NCBI GenBank assembly: GCA_020740775.1
Contig: JAHEWK010000007.1
Coordinates: 992,001-1,056,000 of the forward strand
Source of the DNA: Ilyonectria destructans
Taxonomy: Eukaryota; Ascomycota; Sordariomycetes; Hypocreales; Nectriaceae
DNA length: 64,000 nt
Direction: 5' to 3'
Position numbers and translations under genes: made by a program. The notes under the pieces are model-generated. The model did no database searches. It worked only from the letters and a program-made list of their open reading frames with translations, and had not been told where the DNA came from. How positions within the stretch are numbered: the stretch's first letter is position 1; the number at the start of each line of letters is the position of its first letter. Of this stretch, positions 34,288 to 47,160 are shown piece after piece.

Positions 34288-35354
34288 ATTCTTTGCTTCC
34301 GCGTAAGCATTACTAATACATGTGCCCCAAGAATCAGTCAGACTGTTGGCTGTATCTGGAATCTTCACTCCTTGGCGATGGGACGAAGAATGAGAATAAA
34401 CACGTCCTCCCAGAGGTATGAGATATCGCTTAGCCATTTCATAGGATAAACCAAGGGGCAAAGGCTTTGAGCGAAGTGGGTTTACGATCGATAACAAGGA
34501 GCAGTCCCTGTTGCGTGGCGTGCAAGGCTTGACACGTTTCTCTCGAGGGCCCGAAACTCTGCAACGCAGTAGTGCTGCTCCAGGCCATTCCCCGCAAGCG
34601 AAACAGTCACACTGCAACGGTTAAGCCTTCATCTTCTATCCTAATGCACATCTATTATACAAACAGACTAAACATCTAGAAGCCTAGAGTTTCTCAGCCC
34701 TTGTACTATGGCACCTACAATAGAAGCAAACGCCAACACGCACCTGCGGCTGAACCACCCCTGAGTGGCGTCTCTAAGAAGCGTAGTTTGTGCAAGGGGG
34801 ATGGAGCTGGTAGACGAGATTTATTAGGGGAACCCTGTTCCGAATGTGCGTAAGACATTCTACCTGTCAATCAAACGCCGCCGGAGCGTTGCTACTAGGA
34901 CCAAAGGCGCTCTCTGCCGATGCACCTAACGATCACGTCCAAATAAACGTCCGAATTGTAGGTACGTTCAATTTATGCACGCTGTGAGTTAGTGAGGTTT
35001 GTATTCGGTGCGGCTAGTGCATGCAGGCGTTGTGCAAATTTGTTGCCGACTGCCCGAAATGGGTGGTTGGCTGTAGCTCACACAAAGACTCCAAAAAGAC
35101 GGACAAGATACTACATGTAATCCTACATATGGTAGGATAAGTTATCTGACATCGTGTATAATATTGCAAAGTCTTATACTACGGAGGGTAATAGATAGAT
35201 GGCACCTGGGGCTTAGTAGGATTGGAGCATAGAGGAAGTGAAGGTTATTTAGAGAAGGATTAGGCTAAAGGCTAGAAGCTAAAGGCTTAAGGTTAAAGCC
35301 AATTACTTAATCAATCTCCACCTTCCCCTGAGTTCAAGTAGGGAGCCATCAAGT
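34288..35354. other. intergenic with low-complexity A/G/C-poor stretch
   Basis: No gene recognised. At 35250-35300 a short motif like AAAGGCT(A/T) recurs several times (GGCTAAAGGCTAGAAGCTAA). Confidence 0.4.
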
Positions 35355-35772
35355 TTAAGTCCAGCACTGTCCAGAACCAGGTCCGGGCTGGCACTGGGTT
35401 CGGCCCCCATTGCATGACCAGCAGCCATAGCTACCAGCACACTGACATTTTCCAGGCGAACAGTCCGCATGGGGCGAGTAGCATGGGAAACAATCGCAAC
35501 GAGCTTCGAGGTGGCGCTCGGTCAAGATTCCCTAAAGCAATGGCAATGTTAGTGCCTTGTAGTCTAAAATGTAGAAAGAAGAATCTGAAAGATGGGAGCT
35601 GATGGATTGGTGACCGCCTTGATGACGGGCTCCAGTATCGGATAGGCTGGGAGCTTACTTTGTCGATACCCGAGTAGGTAAATTCACCTTCGGTGATCAC
35701 TACATTGTCGGGCTCGGGCATGGCGGAGACGCCAAAGGCCAGGAGAAAAGTGGCAAAGAAAGCAGCCTTCAT
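35355..35772 (-). CDS. small secreted cysteine-rich protein (candidate effector)
   Basis: Exons 35772-35659 and 35531-35355 on the minus strand give 96 residues. The 127-bp intron is GT-AG (GTAAGC donor) and phase 0. Residues 1-17 form a signal peptide (MKAAFFATFLLAFGVSA). The second exon encodes 58 residues with ten cysteines (ARCDCFPC, DCSPGKCQC, YGCWSCNG, TQCQPG, GQCWT), enough for five disulfides. A dibasic-type processing site is not obvious. Small size, signal peptide and even Cys number fit secreted fungal effectors or antimicrobial peptides; I recognise no named family. The gene has an AT-rich repeat block about 2.6 kb downstream in window coordinates, a common place for fungal effectors. 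An alternative acceptor nearer exon 1 would put stops in the frame. Confidence 0.65.
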
Positions 35773-38384
35773 GATGAATGCAAAGTCCGTTTGGATGATG
35801 TGAGGATTTTTGGTTGTGATGTGGAGTTGAATGTAGACTTGTGGTGCAAGATGGCTGACTTGATTTTCATGGAAGACGAACAACTCCTGAGGTTTTATAC
35901 CTCTTTCAAAGTCAGACACACTGCTTGTTGAGTCGATTTCTGTAGCCCAGTTACAACTCTGGGCCAGGAGTTTACCCAGGGACCCGGAGGATTCAGCAAA
36001 GGTCCCTTCAATCCGGGCCGAGTCACAACACCTAAAGTCAATATGCATGCCTCTTAACCTAATCTCGTATCAATGCATGGATTCGCAGTGCTGGACTGTG
36101 AATGCTTGGATCGCTAAAACGATGCAGGTTGCTGGTTGCATTGCAGTGTTTCTGTCGCCTAGCTCGAAACTCCCTTAGCAGTGGCGAGGTGTGGAAGCCC
36201 ACAAGTCCGTCCAGGAAGCCCTTTTTCTTCTGAGACTTCTTACTCCCAACCGCCTCTCTTTGAATTCAATCACCTGTTTTCAGTCCCCAGAGAAGCAAGC
36301 AGACTACTCAACTCTCTATAGAAGAAGCAAAATAAGAAAATGGCGATGTTCTTTGCTGTCGTCATTCCCAAGTAGTAGCTGCATAGAGTACGGCTCGTCG
36401 CCCGACCATCCGTACAAGGAAGGTCGTAGTGAACTTTCGCCTCCTGCATGTGCATTCGGGTGAATGAGATTCGGTCCCGATTTCGGTCCCGGCCGGAGGA
36501 TTTGCACCCTCCCGCAGGTTTATCAATTGATAGCCGATGTCTATTTATTTACTAATGTCAAATGGGACATACAATCTTGCTGTTCTAGTCTAATCTCTAG
36601 AAGTCTGCCTCGTAAAGTTTATGCGACAAAACGCATCAAATGCCGCTGGCAGTCTGGCGTGTATCGACGAATCGAACTTCGGCCCAATCGACGACAGCCA
36701 CAAGTACATTCTCTACCATTTCGAAGTAGCAATAATCCATATGAGGCAACTAAAATTCTTCTCGCGGTGCCATGGCCGATTGAGAGTATTTCCACCTGCT
36801 TCTGAAGCCCTTGACCTTGCCCCATATTGTCGAATCCATTTGTCCTTGCAGCTAAGGGGAAAAAAGAATCACCGTCACCACTCAAAAATAAACTGTCTAG
36901 TCACCTCTAGGTATGGAAATAAAACGTGGCCGATAGCTTAGGCAGATCGAGGGGCTTCCAGTTTGTTACATCGGATGCATCCGAACATGCCGAGGTGGCT
37001 CGTATAATCCCAGCATGCTCGGGGGAACTTTTGGCCATGCATACCCTTGTAAAACACTCAGGCCATTCGAGATATGTGCCCAAAATATAGCACGATCTTA
37101 AACCCGGTAGAAAATATTGCTGGTGATGGACTTTTCGGCCGTCAACATTAACCGTTTCAACCGAGGGCCGAGCTGCCGAGCAGGTTCCCACGTAACCTTG
37201 ACAACAGAGAGCGAGAGAGGGAGACGGGTGTATTTAACGTGGAAGCGAACGTAAGATGTTCTAGTTTTCCTGGGGGCAGGTGGCATGCAGAAGACTGTCT
37301 TACGGCTAATAGCTAGCATCACCGTATGATGTCCTGCACATCTGGCCTAGTACCTACGAAATTTGCAACCCGCACATGGGTCCCTTCATTAGAGAAGAAT
37401 GTATGGTATGTAGGGCTGGCTATTAGGTGTAGCCAATAGTTCTTCAGGGTCTTGGGCTTGACGATTAGCCCATTGCTGTTGTACCTACTTGGTCATCGTG
37501 AATAATATACCCTCGAGCCTGAAGCCCTCCGTATTAAGAGCGTTGGTTATTTTTGTGTTTGAACTGGTAATGAGAGTAGTCAAAGTCCACAAAGCCTGAC
37601 CTCATAGCTAGTAGGATATGTAGGATTAGGCGAGGGAGGTCCGGTTCTTTGAGCACACTAGTGTGATGGTGCTGGAGAGCACGCTGGTGTTCCAGTGACA
37701 GCTGGGCTTGCCTACTAATACTACCTACTGCTAATTAAAATGACTGCACTTCTCAAACAATTGGCCGGCATACCTTTTGCTTCTTTAATTTTGAGTGTAC
37801 ACTTCTTGTAACTCTGAATAAGCTGTCGCAGCCCGTATCGCATTTTCCACTTCCCTTGTACCTTGTATAGAAAGACATTTGATTAAGTGTCTGGAATATT
37901 CAATCTGCCTGTTCCCCTTTCTGGTTACGACCTGAATCCCTCTCACTCTGATTTCCTTGCTGGATCTCATACGCTCTCTGTCTTCAGCCCGGTCTACACT
38001 AAGTGCATCTCCCACAACAAAATCCATGAGAAGGTCTTGATATCCGCATCATTATGTTTTAATTCTTTAGGTACCCAACATATTGCCATCCTTGCTTGCT
38101 GCCCCGCAATTCCCTCTTATAGTTAGATCCCATTAAGAGTTTTGAAGAAATGAGGGGGAGTTGAGGAGCAAGACAGCGACTTCTGGGACCCCGCCTCCCG
38201 AGCATGACAGTGAAATACGTGTTCTAAGTTCCCAAACTTGCGGTGCAAAATTTCCCGATTTGGTTAGCGTCTAATTCCTAATTAAGAGAGCTCAGGAACG
38301 GCTCAGGGACAGCTTAGGGAGAGCTCAGAGGCAGCTTAGAGATACTTAGGGTGTTACAGAATGCACTCAGAATAGAGCTACCTA
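35773..38384. other. intergenic between the Cys-rich gene and the AT-rich block
   Basis: Normal-composition DNA with only short ORFs. Near 38275-38345 imperfect AGCTCAGG/AGCTTAGG units recur before the sudden change to AT-rich sequence. Confidence 0.4.
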
Positions 38385-39478
38385 TAATTTCGGGTTGTGC
38401 TGGCCTGTATCTGTCTTGTAAAGCAGCAATATATAGCCTACTAGTTTACTTATTAATATAGGCTTAAAAAATATTTAAAGTCTATAATTTCTCTATAGTA
38501 TACTTCTCTCTTCTTCTTTTTTTATTCTTTTAGAAAATAAATTTAACTTAATCTATCTATATTTTTTTCTGCCTATATTTATTTAATATATTCTTTAAAC
38601 TATCTACTATTATAGTAAAGAAGATAATAACTGCTAAAAAAAAGAAATTATACTAAAGAAAATAGATATAATAATAGTAATAATAATATTAATAATAGCT
38701 TAATTCTTTAAATTATTAAATTTTATATTAATAAGAAATATAAAATTTAGCTAGAGTTATAAAATAAGTATATTAATATTATTACTAATAATCTCTTTAT
38801 ACTTAATTAATATTTACTAAATATATATTAATATATTATAACATAACTCTATATTATTTAAAAACTTTAAAGTATTTTATAGAATTTATAGAGTTATTAA
38901 TTAAGAGGATATTAAATTTAGATAGCTATATTAATATTTAAATAGTAAGAAACTATTTATACTACTTTTAATTAAATTAAAATTATAAATATTTAGATAA
39001 ATTAATATTTTAAACTCTAAAAGATTCTATTATAAATATAAAATTTATTCTACCTTAATATTATATTACTTACTAATTAATAAAAAAGTATATTAAGTAT
39101 TATAATTTAAAACTAAATATATAGTTATATACTTAGTTAGTAGGTATAATATACTTACTTTACTATTTTTATTCTATTAATTAAGAAGTATATCTTCTTT
39201 AAGATTATTATAATCTATAGATTATTATAATTTAAATATTACTATAATTTTATATACTTTATAATCCAGCTTAAATTATCTAATATATTAATTTAAGAGT
39301 CTAGCTATTATTAATATATTAGCCTTTTAGCTATTAATATAATTTAATTATCTAGCTTAGTATACTAGCTATATATTACTAAAAATATAATACTCTTACT
39401 TTACTATATTACTCTATTTATAGTAATTATACTATAATTTATATATAATATTTTAATTTCTATTAGAATTTAAACTTT
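38385..39478. other. left part of the AT-rich, RIP-like block
   Basis: Composition changes abruptly to almost pure A and T, with stops in all frames. It is probably an older repeat that has lost its identity. Confidence 0.7.
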
Positions 39479-39483
39479 ATAAT

Positions 39484-39665
39484 TATAAGAGTTAGCTTTA
39501 TTAGAGTAATATATAAGAATCTAAAGGTAGAGTCTACTATATTATAAAGTATTTACTTATTAAGTATAGAGATTATACTTAATAAATAGAGTTATAGATA
39601 CTATATTATATAACCTTACTTTAGTATAGAGTAAGATACTATCTCTTATTATTCTAATTTTTATA
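39484..39665 (-). repeat. left LTR (3' LTR of the element)
   Basis: 182 bp, starting TATAAGAGTTAG and ending AATTTTTATA. The other copy keeps the mirrored end CTAACTCTTATA. The ends would be TG...CA before C-to-T mutation. Confidence 0.85.
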
Positions 39666-42600
39666 ATTATCCTCCCCTCTTTAAAGCTTTATCTTAAGGT
39701 ATACTTCTTTAGGTATTTTAATTTATAGTTAGAAATATAGTCTTTAATATACTTTAGTGGTATTTTATTATTTTTTTAGAAGGAGTTAGCTATAGTAGAG
39801 TTTATTATTATTATTAGTCTAAGTATTTAATATATAGAGTATATCTAGTTGCTAAATCCTACTTTAAAGTTAATATTTATTTTACTTTTAGTTTTTTCTA
39901 TTTCTTTTTTTTCTCTTTTAATATTACTACTAATATTTTTCTTTATATTTACTATTATATTTCTTCTTTTTTATTAAATTTTTTTTATTTTTAATATACC
40001 TCTCTTTTTTACTAATTAGTCTCTCTATATCTATTATATTATTCCTAAGATAGCTATTCTTACTGCTATATAGAAGGTACTATCTATTTTTAAATTTTAA
40101 ACTTAAGAGGAGTTTTTATTTTCTAATAATAAATTCTAGAGTATAAAAGGCAGAATTATACTCTATTCTTACTATTTAATATAGAAGTACTATAACTTTA
40201 CTTATACTTATATCTATAGCTCTTTATTATTCTATTATACTATTTATAAGATATTAAACTAAAAGTATAGTACTATAAGTTTTATTTAGTATTTATTATC
40301 TATTTACTATATAGTTTAATCTTTTTCTAAATTTTAATAAAGCTAGTAGGTACTATCTAATAATATTAAAATTATCTTTACTAATAGGCTTATTATAACT
40401 AAAATAACTATTAAAATTCCCCCTTTAACCTGAGATATTAGTATATTATATAAACTATTAAGGTAGCTTCTACTATATAATACTATCTTTTTAATTTTAT
40501 TAAAAATCCAATAGGTATATAGAGTATAGAGTTTAGTTTTACTATTTTCTTCTATTAGAAGAATTTATATATAGTCTAGCTAGTTAAGCTTTAAACTAAC
40601 TATTAAGTAAGTCTACTTATCTCTATATATCTTTTAGCTATTAACTATATTATAATTTAAATTACTATCTAATATATCTATTAAGAAGTTATAAAAATAT
40701 TCTAATTTTACTACTTTTTTTTACTATTAAGAGTCTATCTATATCTACACCCTTTAGGTAGTATTTTATTATTTAGTACTTATTAAAAAAACTGCTATAA
40801 AAAAGATATCTATTAAGAGATTTTTATTCTTATTTTCTAATAATTCTTTTAGGTTTATTAAGGTTATTATTCTTAAGTACTATAGTAATAATTCTTTTAA
40901 ATTTTTTATTATTTTTACTGATATTCCTTCTATTTACTATAGTACTATAAAAGGTTTATCTATTAGTTTTAGAGTTATATATTTATTAAGTAAATACTAT
41001 ACTTTCTATAATTTCTTTTTTAATAAGAAGAATATTCTTCTTTTAAAGAATAACCCTAAAGAGAAAGTTTAATTTTATAAAAAGGCTAAAGAGATTATTA
41101 CTACTTAAATAAAAAAGTTATAGAATTAAGCTTAATATTATCTAAAGAAGAAGTAAAAAAAGCTTAATAATACTACTAGTATTAAAATAGCTATTAGGCT
41201 TCTTTTTACCTAAAGAGAGTAAATAGTATTAAAGCAGTATAAACTTAAAAAGGTTACTTATTAATTAGTAGGTAAGCTATTTACTTAAAGTTAAAATTAA
41301 AAGGAAGAATTTAAAGATAAAATTAAGAATAAAAATATTAAGAGCCTAATAGTTAAGCTACTATAAAAGAATAAAAAGATTATTTATAAAAAGGCTACTT
41401 ATAGAATAAATACCTATTATATTAAATCTAAATAAAGTTTTACCTCTTATTATAGTATTTATATTCTTAGTAAGCAGTAAGTTTATATATTTTAGTATTC
41501 TTTTTATTATAAATAATTATTCTTTTAAAGTCTTAATATTATATTACCCCTAAATAGGCTGAACTTAAGTAGTTAATTTAGCTTAATATAGTAATTTATT
41601 TAAGTTTATATACTTATTATATATCTATTAAATAACTTCTAAATTATTTATTATTCTATTTCTTATAATATTATTTTTTTTATTAAAGATATTTCTATAT
41701 TAGCTTAAAAGTATTATTTAGATACTTAGATAGTTTCTATATATTATATTCTATAGGCTATTCTATTTATTTAATAAGATAGAAGGTATTATTTTTAATC
41801 TTCTTATTAAATATAATTTCTTTTACTTTCTATTTATTTTCCTTTTTTTTTAGCTTTAATAAATTTAATAGCTATTTATTTATTATATATTAAGCTTCTA
41901 GCTATAATTTTAAAAGAGTTACTAAGAATATATTATATATCTATTAGTATTTCTTAAGTAGGTAGACTTAATAGGCTTATTTTCTAATTCTCTTTATTAC
42001 TGCTATTTTAATAAATTTAAATATTAGCTTTTAGTATTTAAATTGAAAGTTTCTTATTAATAGGCCTACTATTTATTCTATTTTATACTTCTATTTTTAA
42101 TATTATTTATTATAGTATTTAGCTTAAAACTTAATTACTTATTATTAAGCTTTTCTAGCCTTAATATATATTTATTAAATATTTATAATATATTTAGCTA
42201 CTTTTTATACTATAGTCTTAAAGTATTCTAGAGTATATTTTATAATTTTAAGGTAGTAGCTATATAATATCTCTATAGAAGATACCTTAATTATACTATA
42301 TTTACTGTTATTATAGATAAAGGCTACTTTAAATAGTTATATAGTCTATTTTATTAAAGCCTTTATAGTATAAATATAAAGATATCTTTTTAGTATCTAA
42401 TTTATTCTTTCTATTTAACTATCTATCTATAGGTAATATATAGTAAATAGTTACTATTTAGTTACTTATTATACTATTAGCTTTATTTAGAATTAATTAG
42501 TAAAAAGCTTATTTTTATTACTGATAATTCCCTTTAGTATTCTATATTAATACTTAATATATTTATAGATTAAAGCTACTAGTTAAATAGCTATTAGAAT

Positions 42601-44229
42601 CTTCTTATATAGTAAAAAGATTATAAATTTTATTATTTAGTAGACTATTATTAAAATTATATTATACTTCTTACTATCTACTTATATACTAGCTGGTAAG
42701 TCTATAATAAAATCTATATTAATCTCTTAGAAAGAATATATTAATAGTAATAAGAATTATAGCTTTCTATAAGATCTATATCTTAAGGTATATACCCCTA
42801 AATACTATTAGTATTAAAAGGTATATTTAACTATATTCTCTTTAATTTAATTTTAATAGAACTTTCTACTAATAAGCTTTAAAGTCTTTTAAGTTTCTAT
42901 ATAATTAGCCTTAAGGTTATTATAATATCTATATAGAATCTCTCTTTTTAGTAACTCTTCTATAGAAATTATAAGTTTACTCTTAAAGAAGAAAATACTC
43001 TATAAGTTATAATAGTATCCTTTTAACTTTCTAGCTACTTTTTATACTTTTCTTAAATATTATTAATAGAATTTATTATTAGCCTGTAGTTTTTAAATTA
43101 ATTCTTCTAACTTTATAGAAGATTATAAGAAAAATACTATTTTACTTTTTATTAATTTCTTTATAATAGAATATAAAATATATTACTTTAGATTAATAAT
43201 TCTAGCTTTAAGTAAGTTCTTCTAACTTCTAGAAGTAATTAGCTTTTATTAAGTATTCCCTATTTAATCTTTAGCTATATACCTAATTTTAGTACTTCTT
43301 ATAGTAATAAAGATAGATATCTTTTATATCTAACTTTCTTTAGTAGTATTCTACTTTTAGTTATAAAATAAGAATATCTATTCTTTACCCTATAGTTCTA
43401 TAAAGCCTATTAGGCTTATTCTTATAACTTAAATATATACCTTAATAATATCTCTCTATTTCTATACTCTACTAATAATATATTAGATATCCAGTAGCAG
43501 CTTATTAACTAACTGGAGTTTTATAGCTAAAGTAAGAAGTATATTATTATACTTTACTTTCTTTTTTATATAGTTAGATTATTAAAATAATCTATTAATA
43601 GAATTTAGCTTTTTTAGCTGGTATTTAATATTAAAGTTAAATAGAGCTAATTAGTAAATCTATTTAGCTAATCTTTCTTAAAGGTCTCTAGCTAGTACTT
43701 TTATAATCTTTTTTAGAGTCTTATAGTTAGTTAGTAGTAGAAACTTCTTTAATAGGCCTAAAAGATAGTAACTTTAGTATTTTAAGCTTTTAATTACTAT
43801 AAGTAGCTCTTATTAACTAATATCCTATTATTACTTAGTATTTTCTAGCTTTTAAGATTAGTATACTATTAATCTCTATTAGTTTCTATTTAGCTAAGTT
43901 AAAATACTTAAGACTGCCTAAGGAGATATATCTATCTCTATTCTAAATTATAGTTTAAAGTTTTAATACCTTAAAATAGTTATTAAGTAGAAGGTAGATT
44001 TTAGCTTTTAAAATATCTCTTTTTATTCTTATTTTTAAGAGAATTTTACTTATTTTTTCTTTATTTTTAATAGCTCTATAAGGGGTATTATAATTTTTAA
44101 GTATCTAAAGATAAATTTATAATAGAAATTATAGAAATCTTAAAAAATTTATATTTTCTTAATACTTTTAGGCAGTAGCTATTTACTAATTATATAAACT
44201 TTATCTAGCTTTATTTTTTTTTTTTTTAT

Positions 44230-44387
44230 ATAATAATATATTCTAGGAATTTAACTTCTTATTAGTAAAAGATATATTTTAATAATTTAATATAAAACTA
44301 AAAGTTCTATAGTCTCTTTAAGATTTCTTTAATAATCTTAATATATTTCTTTCTTATCTAAGAGTATATAATAATATTATTTAGATA
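44230..44387 (-). pseudogene. reverse transcriptase palm remnant
   Basis: The minus strand reads YLNNIIIYS, a stop, then IRKKYIKIIKEILKRL, further stops, and EVKFLEYII. Order and spacing match the catalytic centre and following helix of Ty3/gypsy reverse transcriptases. Stops replace residues where C-to-T or G-to-A changes could produce them. Confidence 0.75.
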
Positions 44388-46973
44388 TATAATATAATAA
44401 ATATCTAGTAATTTAGTAAGTATATAATAAATATATACCTAAAAGGTAGCTAGAATATTAATTAGACTGAAGGATATAATAGTATATTTAAAGTAGCTAT
44501 ATCTTATATAGAAGGCTATCTTCTAGTAGTTTTCTTTCTTAATTTAAATCCAGTAGTAAGTATCTTAAATATTAAGCTTTATAAACTATTTTATTTCTAT
44601 TAGTCTATTTAGAAGTTCTCTAATTAATAGCAGTAAGTAGTAATTTTTTATTATTATAGTATTTAGACTTTAATAATCTATATAAATTCTAATTTCTCTA
44701 TTCTTTTTTAATATAAATAGAATAAATACTTTTATACTACTTATAGAGTATTTAATTTATTTACTTACTATATTCTCAGTAAGATATTTATAAATAATAG
44801 CAGTTTATTTCTTATTAGTTAGGTATATCTATTTTAATAGAGGTTTTTTTTTTTATAACTTAATTAAGTATTTTACTTTTTTAAGAAGTAGTAATATTTT
44901 AGCTGCTTTTTTACTGAAGGTTTTATACTCTAATTTAAATTTAGAAGGTAGAATTTCTATTTTCTCTTTTTAGCTTTTACTTAAGGTAGCTATAGGCTAT
45001 TTATTTAGTAAGAAAGCTATATATATATATATTATAAAGGCTTTCTTATTATTCTCTATTAAATCTCTTATAAAAGACTCTAAATTCTAAATTAATATCT
45101 TTTTATAGATTTATAAATAGATTTAGATATTAATAATAATCCCTTTTTTTTTATTACTTAGGATAATAATAATAAGTTACTAGCTTCTTCTAGATATATA
45201 ACTTTAATAAATAGTTAGTAGATTTTCTATAGAAACTTTTTATAGTTTATTAAAAAGAAAATTAATTAGTATACTAATAGTAATAATATAATTACTCTAT
45301 TAAAGCTTTTTAAGTTTAAAGCCTTTTACTTCTTACTAGCCTTTAGATTTAATTTCTATATTAATCTCTAACTAATAAGTAATATTTATATATAAGTATC
45401 TATATTTATATTAACTTCTTTCTTATTAAGTACTTAAATTATAAGTATTTAGCTTTAAATAATCTAATTAATAGATATTAATTTTACCTTTAGTATAGAT
45501 TCTCTTATTTTAAATATTCTATCTATTTATTTTCTAAAGAGTTTAATTCTTTTATTTTAGCTATTATAAATTAAACTGCTATTAATCTCTATTTATTATA
45601 TTAATTAGAAGGCTTTATCCTTCTATTAAATTTAGAGTACTAAATAGCTATATATTTAATCTATTAATAGTTATAGTATTTAATTTTATTAGAGTTACTT
45701 TTTATAGTTTATTTATTAGATATTTAAATTTTAATCTTCTTAAAGTAATCTTATTAGTAATTTTACCCTCTAGCTAAGGTATATTAGTAGCTTTTACTTT
45801 TTAAGAGGTAACCTCTATTTCTAGAGGCTCTATATAAGAAATTTAACCTTAGGGTTTTTAACTTTCTTTTTTAAGGTTAATTTAAGTTACTTTTTTTCTA
45901 ATCTTATAGAAGACTGATATTACTAAAATATTACTATAGTTAGTAGGCTTCTTAAGCTAGCTTTTAGACTTAAAGAATATTAATTCTTATCTTATAGATT
46001 TCTTTTTTTACTTAAGGTTAAAATTTAAAGTAATACTAATAGGCTAAAATTAAATTATCCTCTATATAAGCTATATTTAAAGCTATATAAATTGCCCTTT
46101 AGGTATTAAAGTAATCTATTAGAAATTAATCTATAAGTTATTATAATTCTATTAAGCTATTTTTAAGCTTAATCTCTTTTTAACTTAAATTTATATACTA
46201 CTTCTATAAGAAAGCTATAAAGTCTTTCTACTTTAAATTTATTAAGCTTTTAGTATATATCTGCTATTATATCTATAAGAAGGTATAGAGTTTAATACTT
46301 AATTAGCTAATCTTCTAGTAGTTTTTAGCTGTAATTCTTATATTATTAGCCTCTTTAATAGTATAGATTTAGTTATCTATCTCTATACTAATTATATTTT
46401 CTTAAAGAGTTATATAGGTATATTATAGAGGCCTCTTATATTTCTTTAGGAGTTTTAATTCTAATATTCTTACTATCTATTTAAGTAGGTATACCTAAAA
46501 GGTATAATCTTTCTACCTTTAAGCTTTAAAATATTTCTTAGTAGTAGCCTATTAGGCTATTATAACTAATAGTAGGATTTAAATTAGTATAGAATTATAA
46601 GTAGGCTTATATATTTATTAAGTATCTAATAAATACTCCCTTAAGCCTAATCTATAGAATTATATCTTTTAGGACTTTAAGTATTCTAATTTAAAAAATT
46701 AACTTTTAGTCCTACTATATATAGCTAGATTCAGCCTATTAACTATCAGTATATTAAATTAATATTTTTAGATAAGTTTATCTAATTTATCTTTAATATT
46801 AAGTTAGAGTTTATTTCTTTTTTTTATATCTAATAATTTAAGATTTTCTTCTTATATACTGATAAGTAGTTAAATCTTACTTACAGTTCAGCTATCTTAC
46901 CTAAGGGTATTTTATATATCTTATATTTTATATAATATACTAATAACCTAATAGGGTATAAAAGTAAATAAAT

Positions 46974-47155
46974 TATAAGAGTTAGTTTTACTAAAGTAAT
47001 ATATAAGAATCTAAAGGTAGAGTTTACTATATTATAAAGTATTTATTTATTAAGTATAAAGATTATACTTAATAAATAAAGCTATAGATACTCTATTATA
47101 TAACCTTACTTTAGTATAAGATAAGGTGCTATTTCTTATTACTCTAACTCTTATA
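46974..47155 (-). repeat. right LTR (5' LTR of the element)
   Basis: 182 bp, TATAAGAGTTAG to CTAACTCTTATA, followed by the ATAAT target duplication. Confidence 0.85.
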
Positions 47156-47160
47156 ATAAT

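Larger units (their letters stand above)
39484..47155 (-). mobile_element. RIP-degraded Ty3/gypsy-like LTR retrotransposon
   Basis: Two direct repeats of exactly 182 bp (39484-39665 and 46974-47155) bound the element, and both are flanked by ATAAT (39479-39483 and 47156-47160), a 5-bp target duplication. A polypyrimidine stretch CCTCCCCTC just inside the left LTR is a polypurine tract on the minus strand, so the element points left. On the minus strand near 44387-44230 a reverse transcriptase palm is legible despite stops: YLNNIIIYS, followed by KEILKRL and EVKFLEYII, matching the gypsy pattern YLDD-I-IYS ... EVKFLG. The two Asp of YLDD read as Asn, the change G-to-A mutation would give. No ORF of 60 residues survives over 7.7 kb. 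Differences between the LTRs are almost all C/T or G/A. All this fits RIP. Confidence 0.85.
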
